Shown here: one piece after another, positions 4,326 to 12,554 of the stretch | Position numbering within the stretch: the stretch's first letter is position 1 | Layout: every line of letters begins with the position of its first letter | NCBI GenBank assembly: GCA_904501715.1 | Contig: CAJGCD010000046.1 | Location: forward strand, 1 to 12,554 | Direction: 5' to 3' | Length of the DNA stretch: 12,554 nucleotides | From: an uncultured Clostridia bacterium | Lineage (GTDB): Bacteria > Bacillota > Clostridia > Oscillospirales > CAG-272 | Program-made: the position numbers and the translations under genes | The notes under the pieces: model-generated | What the model saw: only the letters and a program-made list of their open reading frames with translations | Told to the model about the DNA's origin: nothing | Database searches by the model: none

Positions 4326-6977
4326 CTAAAACCCATTTTTCTTTCCCGAAAGGCGGGCGAGCAGCTTTCTGATAAATTCTATGGGTATAACGCAGAGCGA
4401 AAGCAGAAGCGTTATTTTCAGCTCCTCGGCGGTCAGGGGAGCGGTTCTCAGTACAGCGCCGCCAAGGTATATAAAGGCTATCTGTACGGCGCACACCAGA
4501 ATAATGATAGCTATAAACGCTTTGTTTTTTGACAGACCCGAAAACAGCTTAAGTCTGTCTGTCCTGCAATTAAAGCAATGCAGTACGGAGGTGAATATAA
4601 ACAAAGCGAAAAACGCAGTCAGCAGATAGATATCGTCGGGCGACTCTCTGAACAGCACCGTTGTGTAGGGAGAGAGAAGAAAGAAGATATACATTCCCAC
4701 GGTAAAAAGACCCGATATCACTATCTGATTTATCATATAGGCATTAAGTATGGGCTCGTCACGCCGTTTGGGCTTTTCGGTCATATACGACGGCTTTGGG
4801 GCTTCTCCCGCGAAGGCAAGACCGCCAAGAGTATCCATTATTATATTTATCCAAAGCATCTGTACTACGGTGACGGGGGAGTCAAAGCCGATAAACGGAC
4901 CTATCATAGATATTCCCACAGCGCACAGATTCATCGTAAGCTGAAGCGTAATGAATTTGCGTATGCTTTTGAATATAGTTCTTCCGTAAAGCACGGCGTT
5001 CCCGATGGATGACAGATTGTTGTCGATGATTATTATATCGCCCGCTTCCTTGGCTACCTCTGTCCCGCTTCCCATTGAAAATCCTATGTCGGCGCGTTTG
5101 AGAGCGGGGGCGTCGTTTATGCCGTCACCCGTCATTCCCGTTACAAGCCCCATTTCCTGAGCTACCCTTACAAGGCGGCTCTTATCCGAGGGGAGCGCCC
5201 GAGCAAGTACGGCAAGATGCGGGAGCGCTTTTTTCAGTGCGTCGTCGCTGAGGCTTGCAAGCTCGTCGCTGGTAAGCACAAGTTGGCGTCCCGCGCATAC
5301 TATGCCGCACTGTCTGGCAATGCTTTCGGCAGTATCGCGATTGTCGCCCGTTATCATAACCACCTGAACTCCCGCGGCAGACAGTCGCTGTGTAGCCGCT
5401 CTCGCTTCGGCGCGGGGCTTGTCACACAGCAGAACGGCACATATAAAGGTAAGTGTGCCCAATTGGCTACGAGTGGGCATCGAAGAGCTCTCTGCCATCC
5501 AGATAACTCTTCCCCCCGCGAGGGTCAGCTCATTCATTTGCTTTAGCAGCCCGTGGGACACAGAAGAAAAGGGAATAGCTTTGCCGTTCTCGGCATATGC
5601 GTATTTGCAATAGGGAAGCAGCTTCTCGGGTGCGCCCTTGACCAAAAAAAGCTCTCTTTCTCCCTTTATATGTACGGCGGAGAATTTTATAGAGCTATCA
5701 AATTGCAATCTGTCCGCAATGCCGAAGCTGTCAAAAAGCGAGGTGTCGGAATTTGAGAGGGAGCTTGTCAGTGCCTTTTCAGTGGCATTTCCTCCCAGCA
5801 CCTTGCCTGATGATATAGTGCAGGATGTGTTAAAAAGGGAATTGAGTGCGTAGAGCGTAGCAAGCTCGGGAGATTTTTTTCTTAGCACGGATATGTCCTT
5901 ATATTGAGCTCCGTTGGATGATATTATCCTTTCTACGCTCATTCTGCCTTCGGTAAGAGTACCCGTCTTATCCGTAAAAAGTATGTTCATGCTTCCCGCC
6001 GCTTCAATTCCCACGGGCTTGCGCACGAGAACCTTATCCTTTATCATACGTCGGATATTTGACGAAAGCACTACGGCTATCATCATTGGGAGCCCTTCGG
6101 GCACAGCCATAACTATGACTGTCAGAGCAAGCATAAAGGCGTGCAGAAGATGCTCGAAGAGATAGTGAAAATCCTTTACCTTGCTGACTATCAGCCGAAA
6201 TTCAAATCCACTGTCTATCACCAGTGTATTAAACAGATACGCAAGAGCTATAAGTATTGCCGCGATATAGCTCAGATGACTTATCTGATGGGCGAGCTTA
6301 GCAAGACGAAGCTTAAGTGGGCTTTCTCTGGTGTCGAGCTTTACCTCGTCGGATATCTTGCCGAGGAAGCTGTCCTCTCCTACCGAGAATATTTCCACCT
6401 CTCCCTCTCCCGAGAGGACGGTGCATCCCCTGAATACGGCACTTTTTGATGCGGGTGTCTTTGTTTTGTCGTTGCTGCAAAATTTCTCTATTTCTCGGCT
6501 CTCACCCGTTATCATTGATTGGTCGATTTTGAACTTGCCCGATATGACAAAGCAATCGGCGGGTATCTGCTCGCCCGCTGAGAGCAACACAACGTCTCCT
6601 ACTACCAGCTCTTCAATGGGAAGCTCCTTAAGCTTGGCGTTTCTCCATACTCTGAAAAGAGAATGTGAGCATTCCTCGTTGAGCTTTTTGAATGCCGCCT
6701 CGCTGCCTCTTTCGGATAGGGTGGAAATAAAGGTGGCGAGAAACACCGATATCCCGATACCTACTGTTTCTATGATATCACCGCCCCGAAAGACCAGAAA
6801 AAGATTTACGGCGAGGGCGGCTAACAAAATACGGATTATTGGGTCTCCGAGGTTTTCAAAGAATGCCCTGAGAAAGCTCTTGCTTTTTCGCTCACTCAGT
6901 ATATTGGCGCCGTGCTCCTTACGCGAGAGCTCCGCCGCGGCATCTGTAAGTCCTATCTTTTTATCTGCGCTTCTCAT
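4326..6977 (-). CDS. P-type Ca2+-type (type II) cation-transporting ATPase
   Basis: Membrane ATP-driven cation pump of 883 residues, probably exporting Ca2+. Motifs in order (numbered from 6977): N-terminal cation ATPase domain, actuator loop TGES (157-160), M4 motif VPEGLP (292-297), phosphorylation motif DKTGT (336-340, phospho-Asp336), nucleotide-binding KGAPE (447-451), TGDN (543-546), TGDGINDAP (616-624). The C-terminal membrane domain follows, with M5 LTMNL and M6 WINIIMDTLGGLA. The Glu in M4 and the Asn/Asp in M6 are the Ca2+ ligands of SERCA/PMCA pumps. It resembles the PMCA-like bacterial group, without a calmodulin-binding tail. The longer frame from 7043 was rejected: that start lies in the ftsH terminator and gives a non-conserved extension, whereas AAAGGAG stands 5 nt before 6977. 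Exact ion specificity needs biochemistry. The gene lies behind the ftsH terminator and probably has its own promoter. Confidence 0.94.
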   Translation of the reverse strand: MRSADKKIGLTDAAAELSRKEHGANILSERKSKSFLRAFFENLGDPIIRILLAALAVNLFLVFRGGDIIETVGIGISVFLATFISTLSERGSEAAFKKLNEECSHSLFRVWRNAKLKELPIEELVVGDVVLLSAGEQIPADCFVISGKFKIDQSMITGESREIEKFCSNDKTKTPASKSAVFRGCTVLSGEGEVEIFSVGEDSFLGKISDEVKLDTRESPLKLRLAKLAHQISHLSYIAAILIALAYLFNTLVIDSGFEFRLIVSKVKDFHYLFEHLLHAFMLALTVIVMAVPEGLPMMIAVVLSSNIRRMIKDKVLVRKPVGIEAAGSMNILFTDKTGTLTEGRMSVERIISSNGAQYKDISVLRKKSPELATLYALNSLFNTSCTISSGKVLGGNATEKALTSSLSNSDTSLFDSFGIADRLQFDSSIKFSAVHIKGERELFLVKGAPEKLLPYCKYAYAENGKAIPFSSVSHGLLKQMNELTLAGGRVIWMAESSSMPTRSQLGTLTFICAVLLCDKPRAEARAATQRLSAAGVQVVMITGDNRDTAESIARQCGIVCAGRQLVLTSDELASLSDDALKKALPHLAVLARALPSDKSRLVRVAQEMGLVTGMTGDGINDAPALKRADIGFSMGSGTEVAKEAGDIIIIDNNLSSIGNAVLYGRTIFKSIRKFITLQLTMNLCAVGISMIGPFIGFDSPVTVVQMLWINIIMDTLGGLAFAGEAPKPSYMTEKPKRRDEPILNAYMINQIVISGLFTVGMYIFFLLSPYTTVLFRESPDDIYLLTAFFALFIFTSVLHCFNCRTDRLKLFSGLSKNKAFIAIIILVCAVQIAFIYLGGAVLRTAPLTAEELKITLLLSLCVIPIEFIRKLLARLSGKKNGF

Positions 6978-6982
6978 ATTTT

Positions 6983-6989
6983 CTCCTTT
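6983..6989 (-). promoter_or_regulatory. Ribosome binding site fixing the ATPase start at 6977
   Basis: On the - strand AAAGGAG ends 5 nt before the ATG at 6977. No comparable site precedes the upstream in-frame ATG at 7043. Confidence 0.75.
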
Positions 6990-7040
6990 GCTTGTGTGCT
7001 GTGTGTTTAATGTATATGAAGAGAAGCGCAAAATAATGTA

Positions 7041-7074
7041 CAAAAAGAGCTTCGGCGGGGTTCGCCGAAGCTCT
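7041..7074 (-). terminator. Intrinsic terminator at the end of the dnaB-tilS-hpt-ftsH unit
   Basis: On the - strand a perfect 11-bp GC-rich stem GAGCTTCGGCG/CGCCGAAGCTC (7063-7073/7047-7057), loop AACCC, then TTTTT at 7046-7042. An additional A-T pair (7074/7046) extends the base. It begins 8 nt after the ftsH stop codon. Confidence 0.93.
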
Positions 7075-7081
7075 GATGCTT

Positions 7082-9202
7082 TTATTGTCCGTCGTTTTCG
7101 GTATGGTCCTCGTCAGACTCTTCGTCCAAGCACTCCTCGCCGTTACCGTCGGTATCGTCGGGGATAGCATCCTCTGCGGGAGGCATATCGAAGCTTGGAG
7201 TGAAGGGGTCGTTCTGTGCTGCCCTCTGCTGCTCCTCGAGGCGCTTGCGCTCTGCTACGCGCTCCTCAAGACGCTTCTTGTCGTTTTCCTCACGGCTGCG
7301 GCGCTTCTTGGATTCAGACATTTCCTCAAGCTCCTCAAAGGTGGGATTTCCTTCCATAGCCGCGGTAAACTGCTCGCCGTCCATTATCTCGTTCTTTATA
7401 AGGAATTCGGCAATGAAATGAAGCTTATCCATATTGTCGGTGAGTATCTTCTTGGCTCTGTCGTACGCCTCGGTGATAATGTCGTGTATCTCAGCGTCTA
7501 TCTTTGCTGCCGTGTTATCCGAGTAATCCTGAGAGCTGGAGAAATCCTTGCCGAGGAACACCTCGCTGTGTCCGCTTCCAAAGGCGCGGAGACCCAATAC
7601 GTCGCTCATGCCAAGCTGAGTTACCATCTTCTTGGCTATGCTTGTAGCTCTCTCGATATCGTTGGAAGCACCGCCCGAAACGTCACCGAATATAAGCTCC
7701 TCTGCGGCTCTGCCGCCCAGAAGCATGGATATCTTTTCCTTGAGCTCGTTCTTATATACGCTGTATTTATCCTCAGCAGGGGGATTGAGCGTATATCCGA
7801 GAGCATTTCCGCTGGGGATTATAGATATCTGCTGTACGGGGTCCATGGTGGGAAGCACGTGCGCAATTATCGCGTGTCCTGCCTCGTGATAAGCGGTATT
7901 CTTCTTTTCGCGCTCCTTCATAGCTCTGGTCTTCTTCTTAGGACCTGCTATAACGCGAATGAACGCATCCTCGATATCTTCCATACCTATAAGGCTCTTT
8001 CCGCGTCGTGCGGCAAGGAGAGATGCCTCGTTAAGAAGATTCGCAAGATCCGCGCCCGTAAATCCTGCGGTGGTTTTAGCCACGGTGGCGAAATCAACGC
8101 TCTCCTCAAAGGGCTTGTTGCGCGCGTGTACCTTGAGTATCTCCTCTCTACCCTTGATATCGGGATAGTTGACGGTTATCTGACGGTCAAATCTGCCTGG
8201 GCGGAGAAGTGCGGGGTCAAGAATGTCGGGACGGTTGGTAGCAGCTATTACGATGATACCCTCGTGTGAGCCAAAGCCGTCCATCTCAACCAGCAGCTGG
8301 TTGAGGGTCTGCTCACGCTCATCGTGCCCGCCGCCGAGACCAGCGCCTCTGTGACGTCCTACGGCATCTATCTCGTCTATGAATATTATTGACGCGGGTG
8401 CTTTTCTTGCGGTCTCAAAAAGGTCGCGTACACGGGAAGCTCCAACACCTACGTACATCTCAACGAAATCCGAGCCCGAGATAGAGAAGAAGGGAACTCC
8501 CGCTTCTCCCGCAACTGCCTTAGCCAACAGTGTTTTACCTGTTCCGGGAGGGCCCACGAGCAGTACACCGTGGGGAATTTTTGCGCCAAGCTTGGAAAAT
8601 TTAACGGGGTCCTTAAGAAATTCAACCACTTCCTCGAGCTCTTCCTTTTCCTCATCGGCACCCGCAACATCCTTGAACAAAACGCGGTTTTTGTCGTTTT
8701 GAGGAGTTTTGACTCTCGCTTTGCCGAAGGAATTCATCTTTCCCGCACCGCCCGTAGCTGTCTTCATCATGAAGATGTAAAGAACTACTACGACGATGAT
8801 GATTATTATATAGGGAAGGAAGCCTACCCACCAAGGAATGACAGCCTCGGGTTCAAAATCGTATTTTATAATATTTTCGTTGCTTTCGTAGTATCTTGCG
8901 CAATCCTCACGGAAGTCCTCAAGGCTGTGAAGCTCGAAAACTACGGTTTTTGTCACCTTATTACCATTGGCGTCAAGAGTGGGATTTCCCTCATTGTCAA
9001 GCACGAGCACCTTCATTTCAATAACGTTATCGTTACCTACAACAAACTCGGCTACTTGGTCGTTTTGGAAATATCCTACTACATCACTGTAACCTAGGTC
9101 GTCTTGCGCTTTTCCGTTAAACATAAAGGAGAGCAGAAGTATTACCGCTACGAACAGAACGATATAAAAAATAATTATCTTAAGATTACTGTTTTTCTTC
9201 AT
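7082..9202 (-). CDS. ftsH: ATP-dependent zinc metalloprotease FtsH
   Basis: Membrane-anchored AAA+ protease (706 residues) that works as a hexamer to degrade misfolded membrane proteins and regulators. Visible: TM1 (about 8-27), an extracytoplasmic domain (about 30-120), TM2 (about 124-146), Walker A GPPGTGKT (217-224), pore loop MYVGVG (249-254), Walker B IIFIDE (272-277), second region of homology with RPGRFDR (334-340), zinc site HEAGH (439-443), and the third ligand in ASNDIERAT (Asp515). The tail after about 640 is a highly charged helix followed by a Glu/Asp-rich end. The ATG at 9202 has GGAGG 6 nt upstream. It lies 29 bp after hpt and ends at a strong terminator. The pore aromatic is Tyr where Bacillus and E. 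coli have Phe. The ORF of 397 codons on the opposite strand (7076-8269) is a shadow. Confidence 0.98.
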   Translation of the reverse strand: MKKNSNLKIIIFYIVLFVAVILLLSFMFNGKAQDDLGYSDVVGYFQNDQVAEFVVGNDNVIEMKVLVLDNEGNPTLDANGNKVTKTVVFELHSLEDFREDCARYYESNENIIKYDFEPEAVIPWWVGFLPYIIIIIVVVVLYIFMMKTATGGAGKMNSFGKARVKTPQNDKNRVLFKDVAGADEEKEELEEVVEFLKDPVKFSKLGAKIPHGVLLVGPPGTGKTLLAKAVAGEAGVPFFSISGSDFVEMYVGVGASRVRDLFETARKAPASIIFIDEIDAVGRHRGAGLGGGHDEREQTLNQLLVEMDGFGSHEGIIVIAATNRPDILDPALLRPGRFDRQITVNYPDIKGREEILKVHARNKPFEESVDFATVAKTTAGFTGADLANLLNEASLLAARRGKSLIGMEDIEDAFIRVIAGPKKKTRAMKEREKKNTAYHEAGHAIIAHVLPTMDPVQQISIIPSGNALGYTLNPPAEDKYSVYKNELKEKISMLLGGRAAEELIFGDVSGGASNDIERATSIAKKMVTQLGMSDVLGLRAFGSGHSEVFLGKDFSSSQDYSDNTAAKIDAEIHDIITEAYDRAKKILTDNMDKLHFIAEFLIKNEIMDGEQFTAAMEGNPTFEELEEMSESKKRRSREENDKKRLEERVAERKRLEEQQRAAQNDPFTPSFDMPPAEDAIPDDTDGNGEECLDEESDEDHTENDGQ

Positions 9203-9231
9203 TTGTTTCCTCCGAGAAGAAGTTTACGGTG

Positions 9232-9780
9232 TTATCCACCGTAGACTTCGGGCTTGAGAATTCCCACGTAGGGAAGATTTCTGTATTTTTCGTTAAAGTC
9301 AAGACCAAAGCCTACCACAAACGCATCGGGAATGACCTTGCCGCAATAGTCCGGGTCAAAATCAACGGCACGTCTGTCGGGCTTATCAAGCAGAGTGCAG
9401 GTGCGTACGCTTCCCGCTCCGCGCTCCTTTAAGTATCTTACCAAGTGAGAAAGCGTTTTTCCGCTGTCTACTATGTCCTCGATTATCAAGAAGTCTACCT
9501 CTTCCATATCCTCGCGCTTGATATCGAGATGAATATTTATGTAACCCGAGGATACCGTCTTGGTGCCGTAGGATGAGACCTTCATAAAATCTATTTCCAG
9601 AGGGATGTCTATTCTCTTCATAAGCTCGGTGGTGAACATAAGAGAGCCCTTAAGGATACATATGAGGACCAGCTTTCTGTCTGACTTTTTATAGTCATCG
9701 GTTATCTGCTTGGCGAGCTTATCGCAGAGCGATTGAAGCTCCTCTTCACTTACAAGGATTTCTTGGATGTCTGCTGTCAT
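9232..9780 (-). CDS. hpt: Hypoxanthine (guanine) phosphoribosyltransferase
   Basis: Cytosolic purine-salvage enzyme of 182 residues making IMP and GMP from hypoxanthine or guanine and PRPP. Diagnostic parts: LKGSLMF (43-49, PPi loop), flexible-loop SSYGT (69-73), PRPP-binding motif EDIVDSGKT (101-109), purine-contact region LDKPDRR (131-137), and the C-terminal PDAFVVGFGLDF plus LPYVGILKPEVY. Length is typical (about 180). An AGGAAAGG stretch stands about 10 nt before the ATG at 9780. It sits between tilS (39 bp upstream) and ftsH (29 bp downstream), the same order as in Bacillus subtilis (tilS-hprT-ftsH), where TilS and HprT are also reported to regulate ftsH; whether that holds here is untested. 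Xanthine specificity is unlikely given the HPRT signature but is not excluded. Confidence 0.97.
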   Translation of the reverse strand: MTADIQEILVSEEELQSLCDKLAKQITDDYKKSDRKLVLICILKGSLMFTTELMKRIDIPLEIDFMKVSSYGTKTVSSGYINIHLDIKREDMEEVDFLIIEDIVDSGKTLSHLVRYLKERGAGSVRTCTLLDKPDRRAVDFDPDYCGKVIPDAFVVGFGLDFNEKYRNLPYVGILKPEVYGG

Positions 9781-9819
9781 AATTTTTAGCCTTTCCTGTT
9801 TTGATAAAAGTAATTCGGT

Positions 9820-11226
9820 TTAATCAAAATAAAACCGTATGTCTGTTTTGGAAGAAGCAGAAGCTTTTTCCTCCTTATATTTAGCACCGTCGCGTATTCC
9901 TACCAAGGGAATGGCAACGATTCCGTCGTTATCACATATCATAGGTATCCGAGCGCGTATATCAAGGGGTATTTTTTTATCGCACATAAGCTTTTTGACG
10001 CTTTTGCTCATACCGCCCATACGTATTCTGTCACCGCTCTGTCTGTTTCGGGCTATTAAATCACCGTTTATTTTATCAGAAGCAAGAGACAACAGTATTG
10101 AATTTTTGTAAATAAATTTCGAACTGTGTGAAGTCCCTATGAAAATTTTCGAATTTGTTTGTGAAATCGTGTTTTCTCCATCGCAAAGAGTAATATTATA
10201 CTCCTCGGGAGCAGGGGAAGCGTCGCTTTTCTTTCTGAAGCAAAGCTTGCCGTTTTCGATAACGCCCTCTATATTGTCGGGCAAGGACACGGAAGAGTGG
10301 GGAACAGCGCTCGCGGCGAGAGCACGCAGGGCATTTACGTGGACCTGCTCAAGTGTCTTTCCTCCCGAAAACTCGTCATAAAGTCGTATAAGCGCTCTGT
10401 TTACCACCGAGGAGGGTGAACCGCATATCTTTTCGACCTCGATAGCATAATCGTCACGAAGCTCCTCTACGAACCATCCCGCCATGCTTTCAAGGCAGAG
10501 AGAGTCGGCACGGAGATTTTCGCTCATACGGGCGGCGTTTTTGACAGCCCCCGAATTTATCTGCCTCATCACAGGGATTATCTCCGCACGTATCTTGTTT
10601 CTGGTGTAATCAGTGTCAATATTAGTGCTGTCGGTCGCGTAATCAAGTCCGTTATCTCGGCAGTAGTCAAAAATATCTCTCTTTTCCATATTCAATATGG
10701 GGCGGATGACAGTTCCATTCTCACAGGGACGGCAGTCGGGAATACCGCATATACCGCCAAGCCCCGTGCCTCTGGCAATATTGAAAAGTATAGTTTCAAG
10801 ATTGTCGTCGGCATTATGTGCCGTGGCAAGAAGCTTTATATCATTTTCGCGCATAAGGCGGTCAAAATATTCATATCTTATGCGTCTTGCCGCGGTTTCT
10901 ATGCTTTCGTCTGTATTTTTCGCTATTTCGGGTACGTTTACACGCAATGAGAAAAATTTGATTCCAAGCTTTTGCGCAAAGCTCTTGCAAAACTCCTCGT
11001 CGCGGTCCGCTTCCTCGCCGCGTATACCGTGGTTAACGTGTGCCGCGTAAAGCTTCGCTCCGCTTTGCTCTGCGTATCTGTGCAGGATATGCAAAAGCGC
11101 CGTGGAATCCGAGCCTCCCGAAAATCCCACCAGTATATCGGTGTCCTCGGGGAGACCGCAAAGCAGGTGCGGCGGCTTGAAGCCTTCGGGAAGAGAGCGG
11201 AGAAGAGTGTTTTTGTTTGATGGCAT
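9820..11226 (-). CDS. tilS: tRNA(Ile)-lysidine synthase
   Basis: Uses ATP and lysine to convert the wobble C34 of tRNA-Ile2 (CAU anticodon) to lysidine, so that the tRNA reads AUA and is charged with Ile; an essential step. The 468-residue protein has the PP-loop SGGSDS (36-41), HVNHGIRG (63-70), AARRIRYEYF (112-121), TAHNADDNLET (135-145) and RNKIRAEIIPVM (209-220), then a central domain and the TilS C-terminal domain (about 387-455, with RNRQSGDRIRM and KKIPLDIR). The ATG at 11226 lies 3 nt beyond the dnaB stop and its Shine-Dalgarno AGAAGGA (11239-11233) is inside the last dnaB codons, so translation is probably coupled. Many genes here use ATA for Ile (for example spoVA, sugar transferase and LRR genes), which makes TilS activity directly relevant to their expression. 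Confidence 0.97.
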   Translation of the reverse strand: MPSNKNTLLRSLPEGFKPPHLLCGLPEDTDILVGFSGGSDSTALLHILHRYAEQSGAKLYAAHVNHGIRGEEADRDEEFCKSFAQKLGIKFFSLRVNVPEIAKNTDESIETAARRIRYEYFDRLMRENDIKLLATAHNADDNLETILFNIARGTGLGGICGIPDCRPCENGTVIRPILNMEKRDIFDYCRDNGLDYATDSTNIDTDYTRNKIRAEIIPVMRQINSGAVKNAARMSENLRADSLCLESMAGWFVEELRDDYAIEVEKICGSPSSVVNRALIRLYDEFSGGKTLEQVHVNALRALAASAVPHSSVSLPDNIEGVIENGKLCFRKKSDASPAPEEYNITLCDGENTISQTNSKIFIGTSHSSKFIYKNSILLSLASDKINGDLIARNRQSGDRIRMGGMSKSVKKLMCDKKIPLDIRARIPMICDNDGIVAIPLVGIRDGAKYKEEKASASSKTDIRFYFD

Positions 11227-11229
11227 AAT

Positions 11230-12554
11230 TTATCCTTCTTGAATATTCTCACTGGCAAGAGAGCGGAACTTCGTAAATCTTCCTACCCAACCTACCTTGA
11301 CGTTACCTACCGAGCCGTGACGGTTCTTCGCTATTATAACCTCGGCGACGCTTCCTTCATCGGGGTTTGCGTCGGCATCATAATATTCGTTACGGTACAG
11401 GAATATTACGGTATCGGCATCCTGCTCGATAGCTCCCGAGTCACGAAGGTCGGAAAGCATAGGACGCTTATCGGTACGGGATTCGGGTCCACGGGAGAGC
11501 TGAGCGCAGCAGATTATAGGCACGTTGAGCTCCTTAGCCATTATTTTAAGGTTTCTGGAGATATCTCCGACCTCCTGAACTCGGTTGTCCGAGCGGCGGT
11601 CACTCTGCATAAGCTGAAGGTAGTCGATGACCACGAGACCGAGGTCCTTTACACGGCGAAGCTTACCCTTCATACCCGCTACCGAGATGCCTGACGTATC
11701 GTCTATAAGTATATTGCAGCCCGCAAGCTTGGTAGCTGTGGCGGCAATGTCCTCCCACTGCTTGGTGTCAAGCTTTCCTGTTCTGAGGGCATAGCTGTCT
11801 ATCATAGCCTCACTTGATATTATACGCGTAACTAATTGCTCGGCAGACATCTCAAGAGAGAATATACAAACGTTCTTTCCCGTCTGCAAAGCTACGTTGG
11901 TGGCTATGTTAAGCGCAAAGGAGGTTTTACCCATACCCGGACGGGCACCAATAAGTACAAGGTCGGAGTTGCCCATTCCCGCAAGTACGTTGTCGATGCC
12001 TGAAAATCCCGTCTTGGTTCCTCTGGCTCCTTCGCCCTCCTGGGAAATGGTGTTGAGCTCCTCGTAGACAGTGCCGATAACGTCGCGGATATGGCGGAAG
12101 CTTTTGGAGTCCTTGCCCTCCGCGATATCAAATATACGTCCCTCGGCGTATTCAACGAGCTGCTCGGGACTGCCCTCCTCGCTGTACGCCTTGTCCGAGA
12201 TATCCGAGCAGGTCTCGATAAGATTGCGGAGCAGGCTCTTTTGCCTTACTATGGTAGCATAGTCCTTTATATTCAGCGCGTTTGGTACCGCCTGATAGAG
12301 TGAGCGGATGTAATCCTCTCCTCCCGATTTGCTGTATATACCCTTAGACACGAGCATATCTATAAGCGTTACCACGTCTATCTCTTTGTTTATGATAAAG
12401 AGCTCGTGCATAGCGGTATATATCTGCGAGTGCTCGGAAAGATAGAAATCGTTAGGAGTTATTATTTCGGTTATATCGTTGAGCGCCTCGGGGTCAACGA
12501 GTATTGAGCCGAGAAGCGATTGCTCGGCGATAAGTGAAAAGGGAAGCTTTCTTA
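11230..12554 (-). CDS. dnaB: Replicative DNA helicase DnaB, 5' partial
   Basis: Hexameric 5'-to-3' helicase that unwinds the replication fork and recruits primase (called DnaC in Bacillus). The frame continues past the internal ATG at 12411 to the window edge and reads KLPFSLIAEQSLLGSIL..., the conserved DnaB N-terminus, so only a few residues are probably missing. 440 codons are visible. The N-terminal domain (about 1-150) is followed by a linker and the RecA-like domain: TGFSGIDNVLAGM, Walker A GARPGMGKT (visible 202-210), SLEMSAEQL, Walker B VVIDYLQL (307-314), then QLSRGPESR, DLRDSGAIEQDAD and RHGSVG near the end. No intein is present. It is the first visible gene of a - strand cluster with tilS, hpt and ftsH; the promoter is off the window. 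Confidence 0.97.
   Translation of the reverse strand, partial: RKLPFSLIAEQSLLGSILVDPEALNDITEIITPNDFYLSEHSQIYTAMHELFIINKEIDVVTLIDMLVSKGIYSKSGGEDYIRSLYQAVPNALNIKDYATIVRQKSLLRNLIETCSDISDKAYSEEGSPEQLVEYAEGRIFDIAEGKDSKSFRHIRDVIGTVYEELNTISQEGEGARGTKTGFSGIDNVLAGMGNSDLVLIGARPGMGKTSFALNIATNVALQTGKNVCIFSLEMSAEQLVTRIISSEAMIDSYALRTGKLDTKQWEDIAATATKLAGCNILIDDTSGISVAGMKGKLRRVKDLGLVVIDYLQLMQSDRRSDNRVQEVGDISRNLKIMAKELNVPIICCAQLSRGPESRTDKRPMLSDLRDSGAIEQDADTVIFLYRNEYYDADANPDEGSVAEVIIAKNRHGSVGNVKVGWVGRFTKFRSLASENIQEG

Noticed and set aside
6978..7043. Longer ATPase start at 7043.
   Set aside because: This start falls inside the ftsH terminator, lacks a ribosome binding site and adds residues that do not look like a P-type ATPase N-terminus.
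7076..8269. 397-codon ORF on the + strand.
   Set aside because: It lies wholly antisense to ftsH, has no Shine-Dalgarno site and no family resemblance. It is a by-product of the ftsH codon pattern.
12409..12411. ATG at 12411 as the dnaB start.
   Set aside because: The frame continues to the edge and encodes the conserved DnaB N-terminal sequence.
1..12554. CRISPR arrays, tRNA or rRNA genes, prophage, toxin-antitoxin, restriction or other defence genes.
   Set aside because: None seen. The regular repeats present are either protein-coding 69-bp units or intergenic hairpin repeats without spacer-repeat periodicity.

Overview
The window looks like a chromosomal segment of a spore-forming Firmicute of class Clostridia, probably a gut Oscillospirales-type relative. 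This rests on a stage V sporulation protein AC gene, the dnaB-tilS-hpt-ftsH gene order, BspA-like (LRR_5) lipoprotein repeats, a DUF4358-like lipoprotein, and two-hairpin intergenic repeats of a kind common in such genomes. The lineage call is inference; no rRNA or tRNA gene is present to test it.

Left part (1-2120), mostly + strand: the 3' part of a small phosphoglycosyl transferase, cut by the window edge and probably the end of a surface-polysaccharide cluster; a DUF4358-like lipoprotein; a convergent spoVAC gene on the - strand whose stop codon touches the lipoprotein's stop with no base between; and a small coiled-coil protein with a good housekeeping promoter and its own terminator.

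Middle (2121-4325): a strong sigma-A-type promoter fires into about 170 nt that can fold into a long interrupted hairpin and ends in a UUCG-capped intrinsic terminator. Directly behind it is an LRR_5 surface lipoprotein with ten 23-residue repeats. About 880 bp without a gene follow, filled with two-hairpin (REP-like) repeats in inverted pairs, a nested palindromic element, and an orphan terminator.

Right part (4326-12554), all - strand, read right to left: dnaB (5' end outside the window), tilS (3 nt after dnaB), hpt and ftsH form a tight housekeeping cluster for replication, tRNA-Ile decoding, purine salvage and membrane proteolysis. It ends in a strong intrinsic terminator. A P-type Ca2+-type ATPase lies beyond that terminator and runs up to the repeat region.

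Most genes are ordinary core functions. The best candidate for something undescribed is the structured RNA at 2169-2339, which could be a leader controlling the LRR lipoprotein or a free-standing small RNA. The repeat-packed gap at 3446-4325 comes second. No CRISPR array, toxin-antitoxin pair, phage gene, transposase or defence gene was seen.
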